This document shows, one piece after another, positions 46,894 to 57,883 of a DNA stretch of 64,000 nucleotides; the stretch's first letter is position 1, and each line of letters opens with the position of its first letter. Location of the stretch: assembly GCA_023935145.1 (NCBI GenBank), contig CM043698.1:33389001-33453000 (forward strand), given 5' to 3'. Position numbers and translations under genes: made by a program. Source of the DNA: Bretschneidera sinensis. Taxonomy: Eukaryota > Streptophyta > Magnoliopsida > Brassicales > Akaniaceae. The notes beneath the pieces are model-generated. The model was not told where the DNA came from. It searched no databases and worked only from the letters and a program-made list of their open reading frames with translations.

Positions 46894-48487
46894 GGGGGGC
46901 CTCTCTGGTTTTCTCTGTTTTGTGAACCGCAGATTATTTTTGTCATTTGTTTTTTTTTTTGCCTGCTTATTATTGAGAAAAATCAGAAAATTGGCATGCT
47001 TGCACTTTTGCCCTTTTTTAGGTTTTACTTTCAGTGTCCATAATAACCAATTTATTCGGTTATTGCAACTTAAATAGAAAAAAGTACTATGGCCTTGTAG
47101 AAAAATTCTGTTTTACAACTATTTTATACCAAAGCGATTTATGATTTTTCACCAAATACAAATAACTCATTAAACATCGTAATTGTAAGTTTTAATTTGT
47201 ACATTTTTAACAAAATTTAAAAAACAAGTTTTCTTGTTTATTTATATTTTTGACATAATATTAAAAAATACAATAAAAATGTTATTTTTTAAAATTATGT
47301 TGAAAGAGGAAAAATAAAAAGTGTTATCTTTTAAATTTTGTTTAAAATGTGTAAATTGTTGAGAAAAATATTAAAAAATATAGATAATAAATTAAAATAT
47401 TTTTTCACAACTAAAACCCTTATAAGCACAATTTTATTATTTTATAAATTCATTCGAGTCTTAAAAATTTACCCATTTTAAACTTACAAGTTCTAAGTAT
47501 TGAATGAAGTCATGAATTTACATTTTTTTTAATAATATGAATTTAAATGTTAACATAAAAGCTTTTGTAAGAAAAATATAAAAGTTTTATCATTTGAATT
47601 GCATCTGAGTTTTCCTAACTAAGTTAAAAATATCATTTAAAAAAATTAAAATATAAATTCATACATTTTAAGTAAATCTAAATGCAAAATGTAATAGGAG
47701 TAATGGATATAGAATTTTATGTGATTTTGAAAATTGACATGCTCGGAAATGCCAATGGACTATATTTTGTGGGAATGAAAAGTTTGGGCCTTAAGATTGA
47801 AATAGCAACGTTGGAATCTACAAATCCATAAGAAAAAATAACGGCTATGGAGATGCCACGTATCATAGGTTTCAAATATCAACATGTGACGAATTAGAGT
47901 TTATCCGTTTAGTTCAATTGAACGAAAGATGTCATGCAAATAGAACCCAATTTTAGTCTCATTGGAGTTTATCCGATTATTCTCCTGTATGTAGTGTGTA
48001 TAAGACAGGGAAAGAAAAACGAGAAGTTTTGTGAAATCAACCGCACCTGCTAATTAATATATTAAAGATGATATATCCACTTTTCTTCAATCTAATTTTT
48101 CTCTTCTGAGCTGACAATCTAAATTGATCTACTGAAATCAAAGCTCTTGAATTGGTGGTCCTAGCCTTATGCACTCCACATTGTCTATCCTAATTGCAAC
48201 CAAAATCAAATAATTTTTCTAAACCAAATAATAATAATATTATAACATGATTTATTCCATTATTGATTCTGTTTCATTTCAATCCATCGTACTAAGCGAA
48301 ATAACTATGTTAACCATTGACGTGACATTAACATATTCTTTTTCAAAATTTGGATAAATAATATGAATGCATTTTAACTATAACAAAAAGACAAGAAAAT
48401 GAACCATTTAATTTTGATTTAGATGTAAAAAAAACAAAAATAAAAATAAAAAGTAATTTAAAATGAGATGTATATACATGTGAAATC
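46894..48487. other. Gene-free AT-rich spacer
   Basis: No coding frame or structured repeat is recognised. It is mostly A/T-rich words such as TTTAAAATTATG. Confidence 0.6.
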
Positions 48488-49070
48488 TATTAGGGTTTTG
48501 ACTCAATTCTCACAAAAAATATTTCTAATTGGTATGAGAAAGTTGTTTCTTATTTTATAGTTACTTATTCTAGTAGAAATAGTAATAATTTCTATTAGAT
48601 TGTTGTTGTACAAGTAGTAGTTGTTTAGCATGATATTGTTTTTCTTTTTCTAATAGTATTAGGAAAATATCTTCTATATAAAGAGGTCCCAAAAAAGATT
48701 TGAGGTACACTCATAATTTCATATACATTGTAAACTATTAGAGTTTACTACTAGAGCTAGGATGAGAGCTTTTGGTGTACTGGGGTTTTGGGTTGTCAAA
48801 TAGATATGACACTTACAATTAGAGCTAGGTTAAGAGCTTTTGTTGTATTTGTGACTTTGCGGTGAGAGTTTGACAACCTTGCTCTTCCTAAAGTTGTAGT
48901 TGAAAGATTAATAGAATAGTGGAGTTGTTAGTGGATGTATGCAAAGAGGTTACCGAACCATATTAATTATTGGTATTCTTACTGTTTGTTTGTTTTACCT
49001 ATTTAAATGTTATGGTTGTGTTTTTTGCCTAAATTTTGAGTAGATAGATTTTAGAATTAAAATCTCAACA
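48488..49070 (+). repeat. Left LTR of the 1.88-kb element
   Basis: About 583 bp. CTATATAAAGAGG at about 48675-48690 is a good TATA candidate for the element's own promoter. It ends CAACA before the primer site. Confidence 0.88.
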
Positions 49071-49083
49071 AGTAGTATCGGAG
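49071..49083 (+). other. Primer binding site of the 1.88-kb element
   Basis: AGTAGTATCGGAG follows the left LTR directly. It matches 9 of 12 positions of the initiator-Met site TGGTATCAGAGC. Confidence 0.6.
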
Positions 49084-49793
49084 TTGTGGTTCCGATGGCA
49101 AAAATATAAAATGTATGCATAATTAATATTGAGTTATTTGATGAACTGAAAATGGAAGAAGGTATGATGAATATTAGCATTTTCAATTTCATTATCACTA
49201 ATTTGTTGAATAGTATGTTGACAGAGATGAAATACTTGCAACTGAAAGGAGATAACACAGTCACGATGTTAATGGTGGGTAAGGAAGTTTGGATGGATGA
49301 AGAAGTTCTCGCAGTAAGAGATAAGTTGAAAAGGCAAGTATGTTCGAGGTTGAAGAATTGTTTGTGATTATATCAAGAGAAGAGCCAGACAAAGTGAGCG
49401 AGTAGAGCACTTCAAGGAAAGTGGAGGAAAGATCAAGATCCAAGTCTCTAGGTTTTTCAAATAAAGAGTTCATCTAAAATAAGGAGGAAGAACACACACA
49501 ATTGCAAAGTAAGGCCACAATGAAGGACTTGGAGAAGTTAAGTAGAACGAAGGAGAATGATAATAGAAAGGCTAATGAAGATAATGAGATGCAAGTTTTT
49601 GTGCTTCAAAGGTAGTGACGACAGATACCGTAAACGAAGAGAGCTTGTATGTGCTGAATGAGAGGATGATTGCTTCTAAGGGTAGGCGAATGGCATGGGA
49701 AGACCAAAAGGAACGATTACACTAACCAAAGAAGATACCTAAATTTGATGATGAGGTGGAGAATTTGAGCCAATGTGGAGGTTTGTTAGGATT

Positions 49794-50365
49794 TTGGCTT
49801 AATTAGCCACAAAGAAGACTTCTAATTGGTTTGAGAAAAGTTGTTTCATATTTTGTAGTTACTTGTTCTAGTAGGAATAATTATAATTTCCTATTAGATT
49901 ATTGATTGTACAAATATTAGTAGTCTAGTACGCTGTTGTTTTTTTCCTAATAGTATTAGAAAAATATCTTTCATATAAAGGGATCACAGAAAAGATTTGA
50001 GATACACTCATAATTCCATATACATTGTAAAGTAGAGGAGTTTACTACTAGAGCTAGGATGAAAGATTTTGGTGTATTGGGGTATTGAGTTGTCAAGTAG
50101 AGATGACACTTACAACTAAAACTAGGTTAAAAGCTTTTGTTGTATTGTGACTTTGAGGTGATAGTTTGATAACTTTGTTTTCCTAAAGTTGTAATTGAAG
50201 ATTAATAAAATAATGAAATTATTTGTGAAGATAAACAAAGAGATGGTCAAACTACATTAATTATTGATATTCTTACTCTTTATTTGTTGTTACCTGTTTT
50301 AATTGTTGTGATTATATTTTTTACTTAAATTTTGAATAGGTAAATTTTGAAAGTAAATCCCAACA
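49794..50365 (+). repeat. Right LTR of the 1.88-kb element
   Basis: About 572 bp with intact TG...CA ends and the matching TATA region CATATAAAGGG at about 49972. The AAATC target copy follows. Confidence 0.88.
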
Positions 50366-50370
50366 AAATC

Positions 50371-50979
50371 CAAGTCTCCACAAGTCCTATACGGCTTTTA
50401 TAGTCTGATTAGACTTGCATATCATTCATAAACATTCCATCTTTTGTTTTCTTTTTCAATTTTTCCCCCACATGAACATAACCGCAATCTCAATTCCCCC
50501 CCTTAAACCACTTGGCTAGAACGTAGCCCAATTGATGGCTGCACACTTCTTTTCTGTCAAGCTCAAATACCCTTTTATCCTCAATTATCGCAATTTATCA
50601 ACCAAAAAAATACAATATATAAATCACTTGACAACTCTTTTACAACAATAACCCAACTTTCTTAATTGGAAGAAGAAGGAAGCAATACTTACAATTGTTT
50701 TACAGTTGCAGTGAAGTTCAAATAATTCCACACCTATTAACAAGCTCTTTAATTTACATACAAAGAAAGAAAGAAAAACAATTTATAATTTATTACCACA
50801 CCCCACCATGAAATCCCCTGTTCTATTGAAAATTTGCAATCCTATAATTTGACCTTAGGATAAAAAATATAAGTCCATCATGATTCTATTAGAAAAGCAT
50901 GCTAATGATCCTAAATTCATTTTCTTCTCCTTCAATTTTTTCCCCAGGAACCAAACTGATAAAATTATGATCAAGTTGA
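50371..50979. other. Spacer including the PMEI 3' region
   Basis: About 600 bp of AT-rich DNA lies between the LTR element and the PMEI stop codon. It probably holds the 3' untranslated region of the minus-strand gene. I see nothing else. Confidence 0.5.
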
Positions 50980-51579
50980 TCAGCTGTTCTGTGTAGAGGC
51001 GTAGTTGTTGATAAGAGCCAATGCATTACTTGTCAAATGTGCAACCTTAACAACTTGTATACGAACCAAAGTCTTAACATTTCCATTCATGGCATTACCT
51101 TCAAATCCATCCATGCAAGTATTATCGGCGGTTAACGCTGCGCTTACCCACGTTTGAACGTCGTTGATTGTAAGATCAAAATTTGATTTTTTAATATGAT
51201 TCATTTCCCCCATGGATTTTTGAATCTCATACACCGAATCAGCAACCTCCTCGACGCAATCTTCCATGGCTGCGGCTTCTCTAGGCTTCAAGCCATGGAT
51301 TTTCGACAACTTGCTCATCACCGCCGAAGTTGATTTTGCTGCTGTGAAGGTAACATTGAGGGCAGTATCTACTAATTGTTTGGGGTTGGCGTCAATTTTG
51401 GTTGCATAGATTGAGAGGGAGTTGTAGCACAAACTTTTATAGATGGTGGCATTACATGCTTTTTTAACGTATTCTATGTTTCTTTTGCTAGAAAATGTTG
51501 TGGTAGGTGAACTTGAGGCTAAGTGGGTGGAGAGTAGTTGAAGGAGAAGAAGAGGAAGAAGAGTTAATGAACCTTTCAT
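50980..51579 (-). CDS. Plant invertase/pectin methylesterase inhibitor (PMEI) domain protein
   Basis: The intronless frame encodes 199 residues. A Leu-rich signal peptide (residues 1 to about 23) indicates secretion to the apoplast. The mature part is the four-helix PMEI domain, with Cys42 and Cys51 (nine residues apart, as in the family's first disulphide) and Cys108 and Cys155 for the second. The AAMEDCVEEV and WVSAALTADNTCMDGF segments are typical. Such proteins bind and inhibit either pectin methylesterases, controlling wall stiffness, or acid invertases; sequence alone does not tell which. There is no attached pectinesterase domain, so it is a stand-alone inhibitor. A TATAAATTAA motif lies about 95 bp upstream. 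Confidence 0.93.
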   Translation of the reverse strand: MKGSLTLLPLLLLQLLSTHLASSSPTTTFSSKRNIEYVKKACNATIYKSLCYNSLSIYATKIDANPKQLVDTALNVTFTAAKSTSAVMSKLSKIHGLKPREAAAMEDCVEEVADSVYEIQKSMGEMNHIKKSNFDLTINDVQTWVSAALTADNTCMDGFEGNAMNGNVKTLVRIQVVKVAHLTSNALALINNYASTQNS

Positions 51580-51665
51580 TTCTTTTTGAAGGTTAAATCC
51601 TCTCTCCAGATTGGAAGGGTAGATAGAGGAATGTAATGGGAATAGAGAAGGAAGAGTGTCTAAAT

Positions 51666-51678
51666 CCTTAATTTATAG
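51666..51678 (-). promoter_or_regulatory. TATA box of the PMEI gene
   Basis: On the minus strand, GTCTATAAATTAAGG lies about 90-95 bp before the ATG. This is a standard plant spacing. Confidence 0.6.
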
Positions 51679-52027
51679 ACACATTTGTGATTCCATTAAA
51701 AGAGGGAGAGAAAATGCCTAATTTTCAAGGCGGATAGAATCAATAGATTATCTTAAATAAGTAATCTTTTTTTTTTTTTAATTTTAAATCCTTTTAGGGA
51801 GATTTTAGCGTATGTGTGTCCAATTAGATTATAACAGCGAGCAATTATTACACAAGTGTTTTGGGATTTTTGGACTCTTATCTCCTGCAGTTTGGGGTCC
51901 ATGCATGTCAAACAAAATATTTGAAATGACTAAGGCCAAGCAATTGTAGCAATTGACATGGTTCTCATGTTATGATTTATGTATATTTGCCTGTTAATGT
52001 AAATCTATTAATACATATGAGAGGTTA

Positions 52028-52150
52028 GTTTGTTTTGATGATAAATTTTTATAAAAATTTATTTTTAATTTAAATTATTTTTATAATAATAAATATTATA
52101 AAAATAAATTTATCGTCCATTAAAAAATAAAAAAAGACCACCAAACAAAT
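52028..52150. mobile_element. Foldback AT-rich MITE-like element
   Basis: The left arm AGTTTGTTTTGATGATAAAT and the inverted right arm (AATTTGTTTGGTGGTC..., GACGATAAATTTATTTTTA) can pair over most of the roughly 120 bp. This gives a long imperfect hairpin. Target duplications are not clear. Confidence 0.42.
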
Positions 52151-53384
52151 TAATTGAGTACCAAAAAATCTTGCAGGTAATTAATTGAGATAGAGAGGGC
52201 TGCTACCTGCCAATTGTTCAGTGCAAGTAGGCATGGATGTTGAGACTTGAGACTAGGTTCTTCTGTAACTGATTGATGAGTAATATTAGGCATTTAGGCC
52301 AAACTTGATAGGTACATATAAAAGAAATTTTCAGGATTGGCATTATCAAATATATTTATTTAAGAGAAATTTCTTTGATAATAATTTGCAGGATGGGCAT
52401 TATGGCATAGGTATGGATGGAACTTTGTTCAGGTGCGCCTTCGGTATCTTTTTTTTTTTTCATTTTTCTTTTTACTCTTTTTTAAACAGCTAGAGAGATG
52501 TGATTAGAATTTTAAGCAAAATCACATTTTTGTCCATACTGTTTTAGCAACAAAACTTCAAAGATTTCATCTCCACCTTGGTTTTTGTGTCAAAAACTGA
52601 TGCCCGGAGGAGCATAATTATATTCAACTTTATGGTCAACAGTTACAAACTCTAGCTAATGTGATTACCATCTTTCCTTTTCAGTTCCCAAACAAAGAAT
52701 ACTCGTAAGAGCTAATGTTCATGCATGTTCAAAAAAAGAAAAAAAAATGAAAATTATAATTATATCCCCATCACAATTATATCTCAAAGTTTTTTTATAA
52801 AAAAAAGCAATTATATTTACGTATGGATTTAATTAGGTATGGATTCTTTATGTTGCAACAATTACTTTCTTCCATGCATGATGTTTTTATTTTTTTTAAA
52901 TCTTTTGTTGAAATAAAAAACATGCAAACATGATAAGAACCAATTTAATAAAAAATATTTTTGATATCATGTGATAAACATATGACATCACACTATCATC
53001 TAATTTTATTTTATTAGATTTCTTAACATTTGTTAGTATTATTAGATATATATGTAATTTACATATAAAAGTTCGAAGAAAAATGATATATTTTGTAAAT
53101 TTAAGTCATCAAAATTGAAAGATGTAATTATAATTAAAAAACAACAAAAATATCTAAATCAACCTGACTAGTATTGGTCAAAATGTTTTGTTCCAATCTA
53201 TATTATCTTTGGGCCTGAAAATTGCCGCCATTAAATTGGACGAATAATTAAAAGTTTCAATAACATTCAGATAAGCACAAAACTGTAGATATGGAGATTC
53301 TTCTATAGATCCAAGTGGGAAAGCAGTGATGGTGAGACCTCATACTGACTCAAGTCTTGGTTGGTACTGATGTGTTTTCACCTT

Positions 53385-53424
53385 TTTTCTTCTTTTTTTT
53401 TCTTTTTCTTTTTCTTTTTCTTTA
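53385..53424. repeat. (CTTTTT)n microsatellite
   Basis: A pyrimidine-only run with repeated CTTTTT units. Confidence 0.85.
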
Positions 53425-55390
53425 TCATCATGTTAATGTGATCTTGGACATGTCTCCATGTGTCCACTAGATACGGATCAAAGTTGAAAAACCTAGGTGT
53501 TCCTCCACTCCCTCTCATCTTTTCATTTTTTTTTTTTTGCCTGTTTCACTATCTTCCAAAGTGGCCTCCTTAGCCCCCTGTCTGCTTTATTTACTTTTAT
53601 TGGCAGTTGAACCTCACATGTTCACACATCACTTTGTGGGGACTTGTTACTTTTTTTATGCACTCATTGTTTCAGGTTAGTTTCATTCAGACATTTGCAT
53701 TCCGACCACGGTGGAAGGTTTTATGTTTTTTTAGAGGGAGTTGTCCCAAAAGAAGAAGAAAAGTTCACTACAGATTGTTTCATCAAGCTTTTAATTGTTA
53801 AAGGGAAATTATTTATGACTCATGACCAATCAAAATTTAAAGAACAATTCGTTAAAGATTAATCATTTTTTAAATTAAAAATTAATTTAAACATATTAAA
53901 TATATATATTTTATTACAATAAAATCACGACAAACTAAATTGTCTTGGTAAAAGCCCCACAACACACAAATCAGCTTGTCCGATCTTAGAGTGATATTTT
54001 TGGCTGAGCGCGAGAAACTTGCGTATAAAACTTCATGAATGGCTTTAAAAGGAAAATAGGTCTGTCAAAAAGATGTTTGCAACTTTTAATCAAGATTGCG
54101 TTCATGACGTGCAAAATCAGGACACAGTGGGATTTGGTCGTCTCGTCCGCCGTTAAAGAAAGTCTTTTCTCAACAGAAAATTATAATAATAATCACAATA
54201 TTGATAATGACTTTTATCTTTAACTTACTATTAGTAGTATTTTCTTTAGCGTATAAATTAAGACAGTAGATTGCAAGTGTGGTGCTTCTTGTACTTAACC
54301 ATAAAGTTTGGTAATCGTCGTTTGAATTTTAAGAGAATTTTACAACTACTAATAGGAGGGCCTATGAGGAGGAAAGGAACATCGAGAACCACATCTTTTG
54401 TTCGTCCTTTTTCTACTAAACCAGTAATCATAATTATGAAAAATTAGAATAAGTAACAAAGAGAGTTGGACTCAGTCAAAAACAAAACCTTCAATTTAAC
54501 CTGCAAAGATGGACAGAAATGATGGCCACCCGTCCTTCCACCAGGCAAAATAGATTAGATTGAGAAATTTTTTTGGATATAGTACTACTGTTGGAAGGGA
54601 ATCCTGACTCCCAAGTGTTTCATTTTCGTAGCCTCAATGATTCCACTTTCAGTAGTAATTAGTATGTTTCATGGGTGGAGGATTAGGTTCAAATTTATGT
54701 TCAGATCAATAAAATCTTAATCTACCGGATAAAGTTGAGGTATTGAAATTATAAAATATTACATTTGATTTTCATGATGTCAGATTTTATATTGATTATT
54801 TTTTTTTTTAAATTTGATAATATTGTATGTTTTTATATTGATAATATGATATATAAATTTATATTATAATCAAATCAAATACTACCTATATATAAAATAT
54901 AGTTTCAAAAAAAATTATTTCAAAAACCTTAGCGATCCCATTTCAAATCCAACGATACCTTTCTCCATCTCACGCCCAATGTATTTTACACTGAACATTT
55001 GAATAGGGTTAGGGACAAAAGCACAATAAAAGCAAGATTTGGCAACAAGCATGAGATACTGTGTTGGAAGTATATATATCTAAACAAGTTGTCTTATATA
55101 TATACACATCTAATAAGTAACGTTTACAAATTATAAACAATTTGTCGTTTTTTAAGTAAATATAAGCAAATCCTGTTCTATCTCACTGTTCAGGATAAGA
55201 GCAATTTAAGGAGGGATTTTTTTACCAGAAATTAAGGAGGGATTTGAGAACTGAAACTTAAAAAATGAAGTCCACCGCCAACATCTTTAAAAAAGAGATA
55301 TATACATACAGATCGAGACAAACACAAATAGATGGTTCTTGACTTCTAGATATCTCTATTCCCTAGTATAAACACACATGTGAAGAGATA

Positions 55391-55900
55391 CTATCTATAC
55401 TGTGAGTGTGTCTCCTTTTTCAAAGCCAAAAAAGATAGTAAATAACGACTATCTATACTGCGAGTGTGTCCTTTTTCAAATCCAAAAAAGATAGTAAATA
55501 ACGACGTCTATTCAAAAGACCCTTGTTATTTGTGCCTAAGTCACCTAAGACGGTAAAACCTTTCATTCCTTATTGATCATCGTTTAAGTTAAGAGATCAA
55601 ATAGAACAGCAAGTAAAACTATTTAATTATAAAGCATAAATGCCATGTATATAAGTGTTTTAGGGAAAGAGATAAGTGTTTTAGGGAAAGAGACGTTAAG
55701 CGACATGTTTTGTTTTAATTCATTAAAGTCAAAAAAAATAATAAATAACGACGTCAATCCAAAAGACCCTTGTTATTTGTGCCCTTCAAAAGTCACCTAA
55801 CACGGCAAAACCTTTCATTCCATATTGATGATCATATAGAATCCAGCAAGTAAAACTATTTAATTATAAAGCAGCAATGCCATGTATATAAGTGTTTCAT
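55391..55900. repeat. Nested local tandem duplications
   Basis: Three duplications overlap. A unit of about 57 bp starts CTATCTATACTG at 55391 and 55449. A 20-bp unit AGTGTTTTAGGGAAAGAGAT/C is repeated at about 55654 and 55675. A block of about 170 bp with AAATAACGACGT, AAAAGACCCTTGTTATTTGT and TGCCATGTATATAAGTGTTT occurs at 55483-55660 and again at 55731-55897. All are noncoding. Confidence 0.85.
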
Positions 55901-55949
55901 TCCATGCAAGACGTTTTGTCTCAAATAACCATTAAGATGTAATTTTTTT

Positions 55950-56215
55950 TGAATATGTTAAAATGTTTTAAAATTTAATAAATTAATATTAATTAATTAA
56001 TTTTTATTAAAATTTAATATTTTATTAATTTTTTATAATGTGATAATTATAAATTTATAAATATTTATATATAAATTATATGAAATATAACTTATATTTT
56101 TATATTATTATAACTTATATGTAATTAATTAAATGATTTATAATTATTTTTAAACTAAAAAATATGTATTATATATTTATAAAGTGTAATAATGTTATAA
56201 TAAAAACACTAATTT
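55950..56215 (+). repeat. Dispersed AT-rich repeat, copy 2
   Basis: Similar in order and orientation to 7396-7690; see that entry for shared words. This copy lacks the GC-rich flanking words. Confidence 0.5.
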
Positions 56216-56340
56216 AATTGTTAAGACTTATGATATTTATTAGATCATGAATTCAAGATTTTGAATTGTATTTTTTTTTAAATTTTAAATTTTTTCAAAA
56301 TATTCACTGAGACATAATTTCTACATCCGAATGTATGTTC

Positions 56341-57275
56341 TAAGCAAAAAAAAAAAAACCAAATCTAATGCTCTGAAACGTTTTTTACTTCATCTCATCC
56401 TTAAACGCATCCCAAACGAATCTTCGATACTCCCATTAAAACACCGTATATCATCATATGTAATTTATTTACTATCATCTAAAAGTAGTATCAGTTAAAC
56501 CAGATTAGTTAATTATGTTAGTGTCATGTGAAACGGAAGGATAATGATTCAGAACCATCCCTTCAACCTGTCATGTCCATATGGAGAATATCTTAATTGT
56601 GTGGTTGAAGTTCAAGCTCAGGTGAACGTGAGCTAGCTAAATCATTTGTCATGTCATACTGATGTTCTAGCAGTTTGGAATTATCCATCCCTTACCGTAT
56701 GGACCAACACATTACATGCAAAATATTATTCATAGATTTAATGATGCATATAAATCATAAATAAATAGATATATACAAGTGATGATTTATTTTTTTCTTC
56801 AATTTTAAATTATTTTAAAAAAATATAAGTTTTACATCTCAAATATACGTCTTGACCCAAAAAAAAAAAACAAACGTCTTGAAGAAAAACCTAATATTTT
56901 TTATTTTATCCCATCCTTGAGCGTGGTCCAAGTCCATAAAATATATGATCATATTTAATTTATTTACTATCACCTAAAAGTAGTATCAGTTAAACCAGAT
57001 TAGTTAATTATGTTAGTAACCAAGTACCCTTTCATGTGAAGAGGAAGGATAATGATTCAGAGCCATCCCTTCAACCTGTCATGTCCATATGGAGTATATC
57101 TTAATTGTGGTTGAAAGTTCAAGCTCGGGTGAACGTGAGCTGGCTAGAGCTGGCTAAATCATTGGTCATGTCATACTGACGTTGTAAGCAGTTTGGAATT
57201 ACCCATCCCTTAACGTATAAACCAATACATTGCATGCAAACTATCATTCATAGATTTAATGATGTATATGATAGA
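56341..57275. repeat. Tandem segmental duplication, about 500 bp per copy
   Basis: Copy 1 (about 56341-56755) and copy 2 (about 56855-57275) share long near-identical stretches such as AAAAGTAGTATCAGTTAAAC, CTTCAACCTGTCATGTCCAT and CATAGATTTAATGATG. Copy 2 has two small insertions, AACCAAGTACCCTTT and a repeated GAGCTGGCTA. There is no coding frame in either copy. Confidence 0.88.
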
Positions 57276-57883
57276 ATTAATGTATATTTCATAAGATTAA
57301 ATTTATAGAATTCCGAACGGAACATGGAGTTATACTCTTCCGTGAACGAGCGAAATACCATTCCACGGAAAGTGAACAAAGGTCATACGGTAATACCTTC
57401 AAAATTTTTGGATCATGTACCTGAATTAGATTTTATTTTTTACTTGAAGATTTGAGTTTGAATCCATAAAAAATCGTATTTCTACAGTAAAACGAAATCT
57501 TAATTAGATCTTAATTAAAACATCTTAAGTTATATATAATTATTTTTTATGTACTGAGCATATTTTATAACAAAGAGATTTATAAAGTTAATAATAAAAT
57601 CTTCTGGCAAAACATAACCTTATTTTTAAGTGAACCTGAGTAATAATCTCCGTAGTAATGATTCTGCCTTAAATAACACTTTTATTCTGGTGGAAAGACT
57701 ACAGAGCCATTGTATATAAATTGGTACCATGTGTTTCCACAACGGTCATCTTTTGTTTCCTATTATTAATACAAAAATTCAATCTACCTAATGCAGTGTA
57801 GCATTACAGTTAACTCCCATGGCAAACTCATCAAAAATTTGTTATAAAGACAGACGGTTTGTTTTTTGTTTACCGTTTTTATG

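Larger units (their letters stand above)
48488..50365 (+). mobile_element. Small non-autonomous LTR retrotransposon
   Basis: The 1878-bp element is flanked by 5-bp direct repeats AAATC (48483-48487 and 50366-50370). LTRs lie at 48488-49070 and 49794-50365. The left LTR begins TATTAGGGTTTTGACTC, where the second base of the TG end is mutated, and the right begins TGTTAGGATTTTGGCTT. They end CTCAACA and CCCAACA. The interior is only about 723 bp. It starts with TAGTATCGGAG, a decayed initiator-Met primer site, and ends with a purine-rich GTGGAGG before the right LTR. No protease, integrase or RT motif is present. Short frames such as 49152-49367 resemble no domain I recognise. It must have depended on enzymes from another element. 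The LTRs are clearly diverged, so it is old. Confidence 0.9.
51679..57883. other. Gene-free repeat-rich intergenic region
   Basis: About 6.2 kb without a credible coding frame. It holds a foldback element, a pyrimidine microsatellite, two sets of local duplications and a dispersed AT-rich repeat, each listed separately. The short frames at 53607-53862 and 54035-54223 resemble no family I know. Confidence 0.65.

Noticed and set aside
46712..47077. 121-codon Phe/Leu-rich plus-strand frame just upstream of EF-G
   Set aside because: It is the antisense of a pyrimidine-poor promoter/leader region; hydrophobicity comes from T-rich DNA and no family is recognised.
49010..49473. Short frames within the 1.88-kb LTR element as a possible gag gene
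   Set aside because: No zinc knuckle or gag motif; the frames are interrupted and short, so the interior is treated as noncoding.
57310..57400. Inverted word pair TTCCGTG/CACGGAA as a terminator or MITE
   Set aside because: A 7-bp stem with a 19-base loop is too short to support any feature in a plant nuclear genome.
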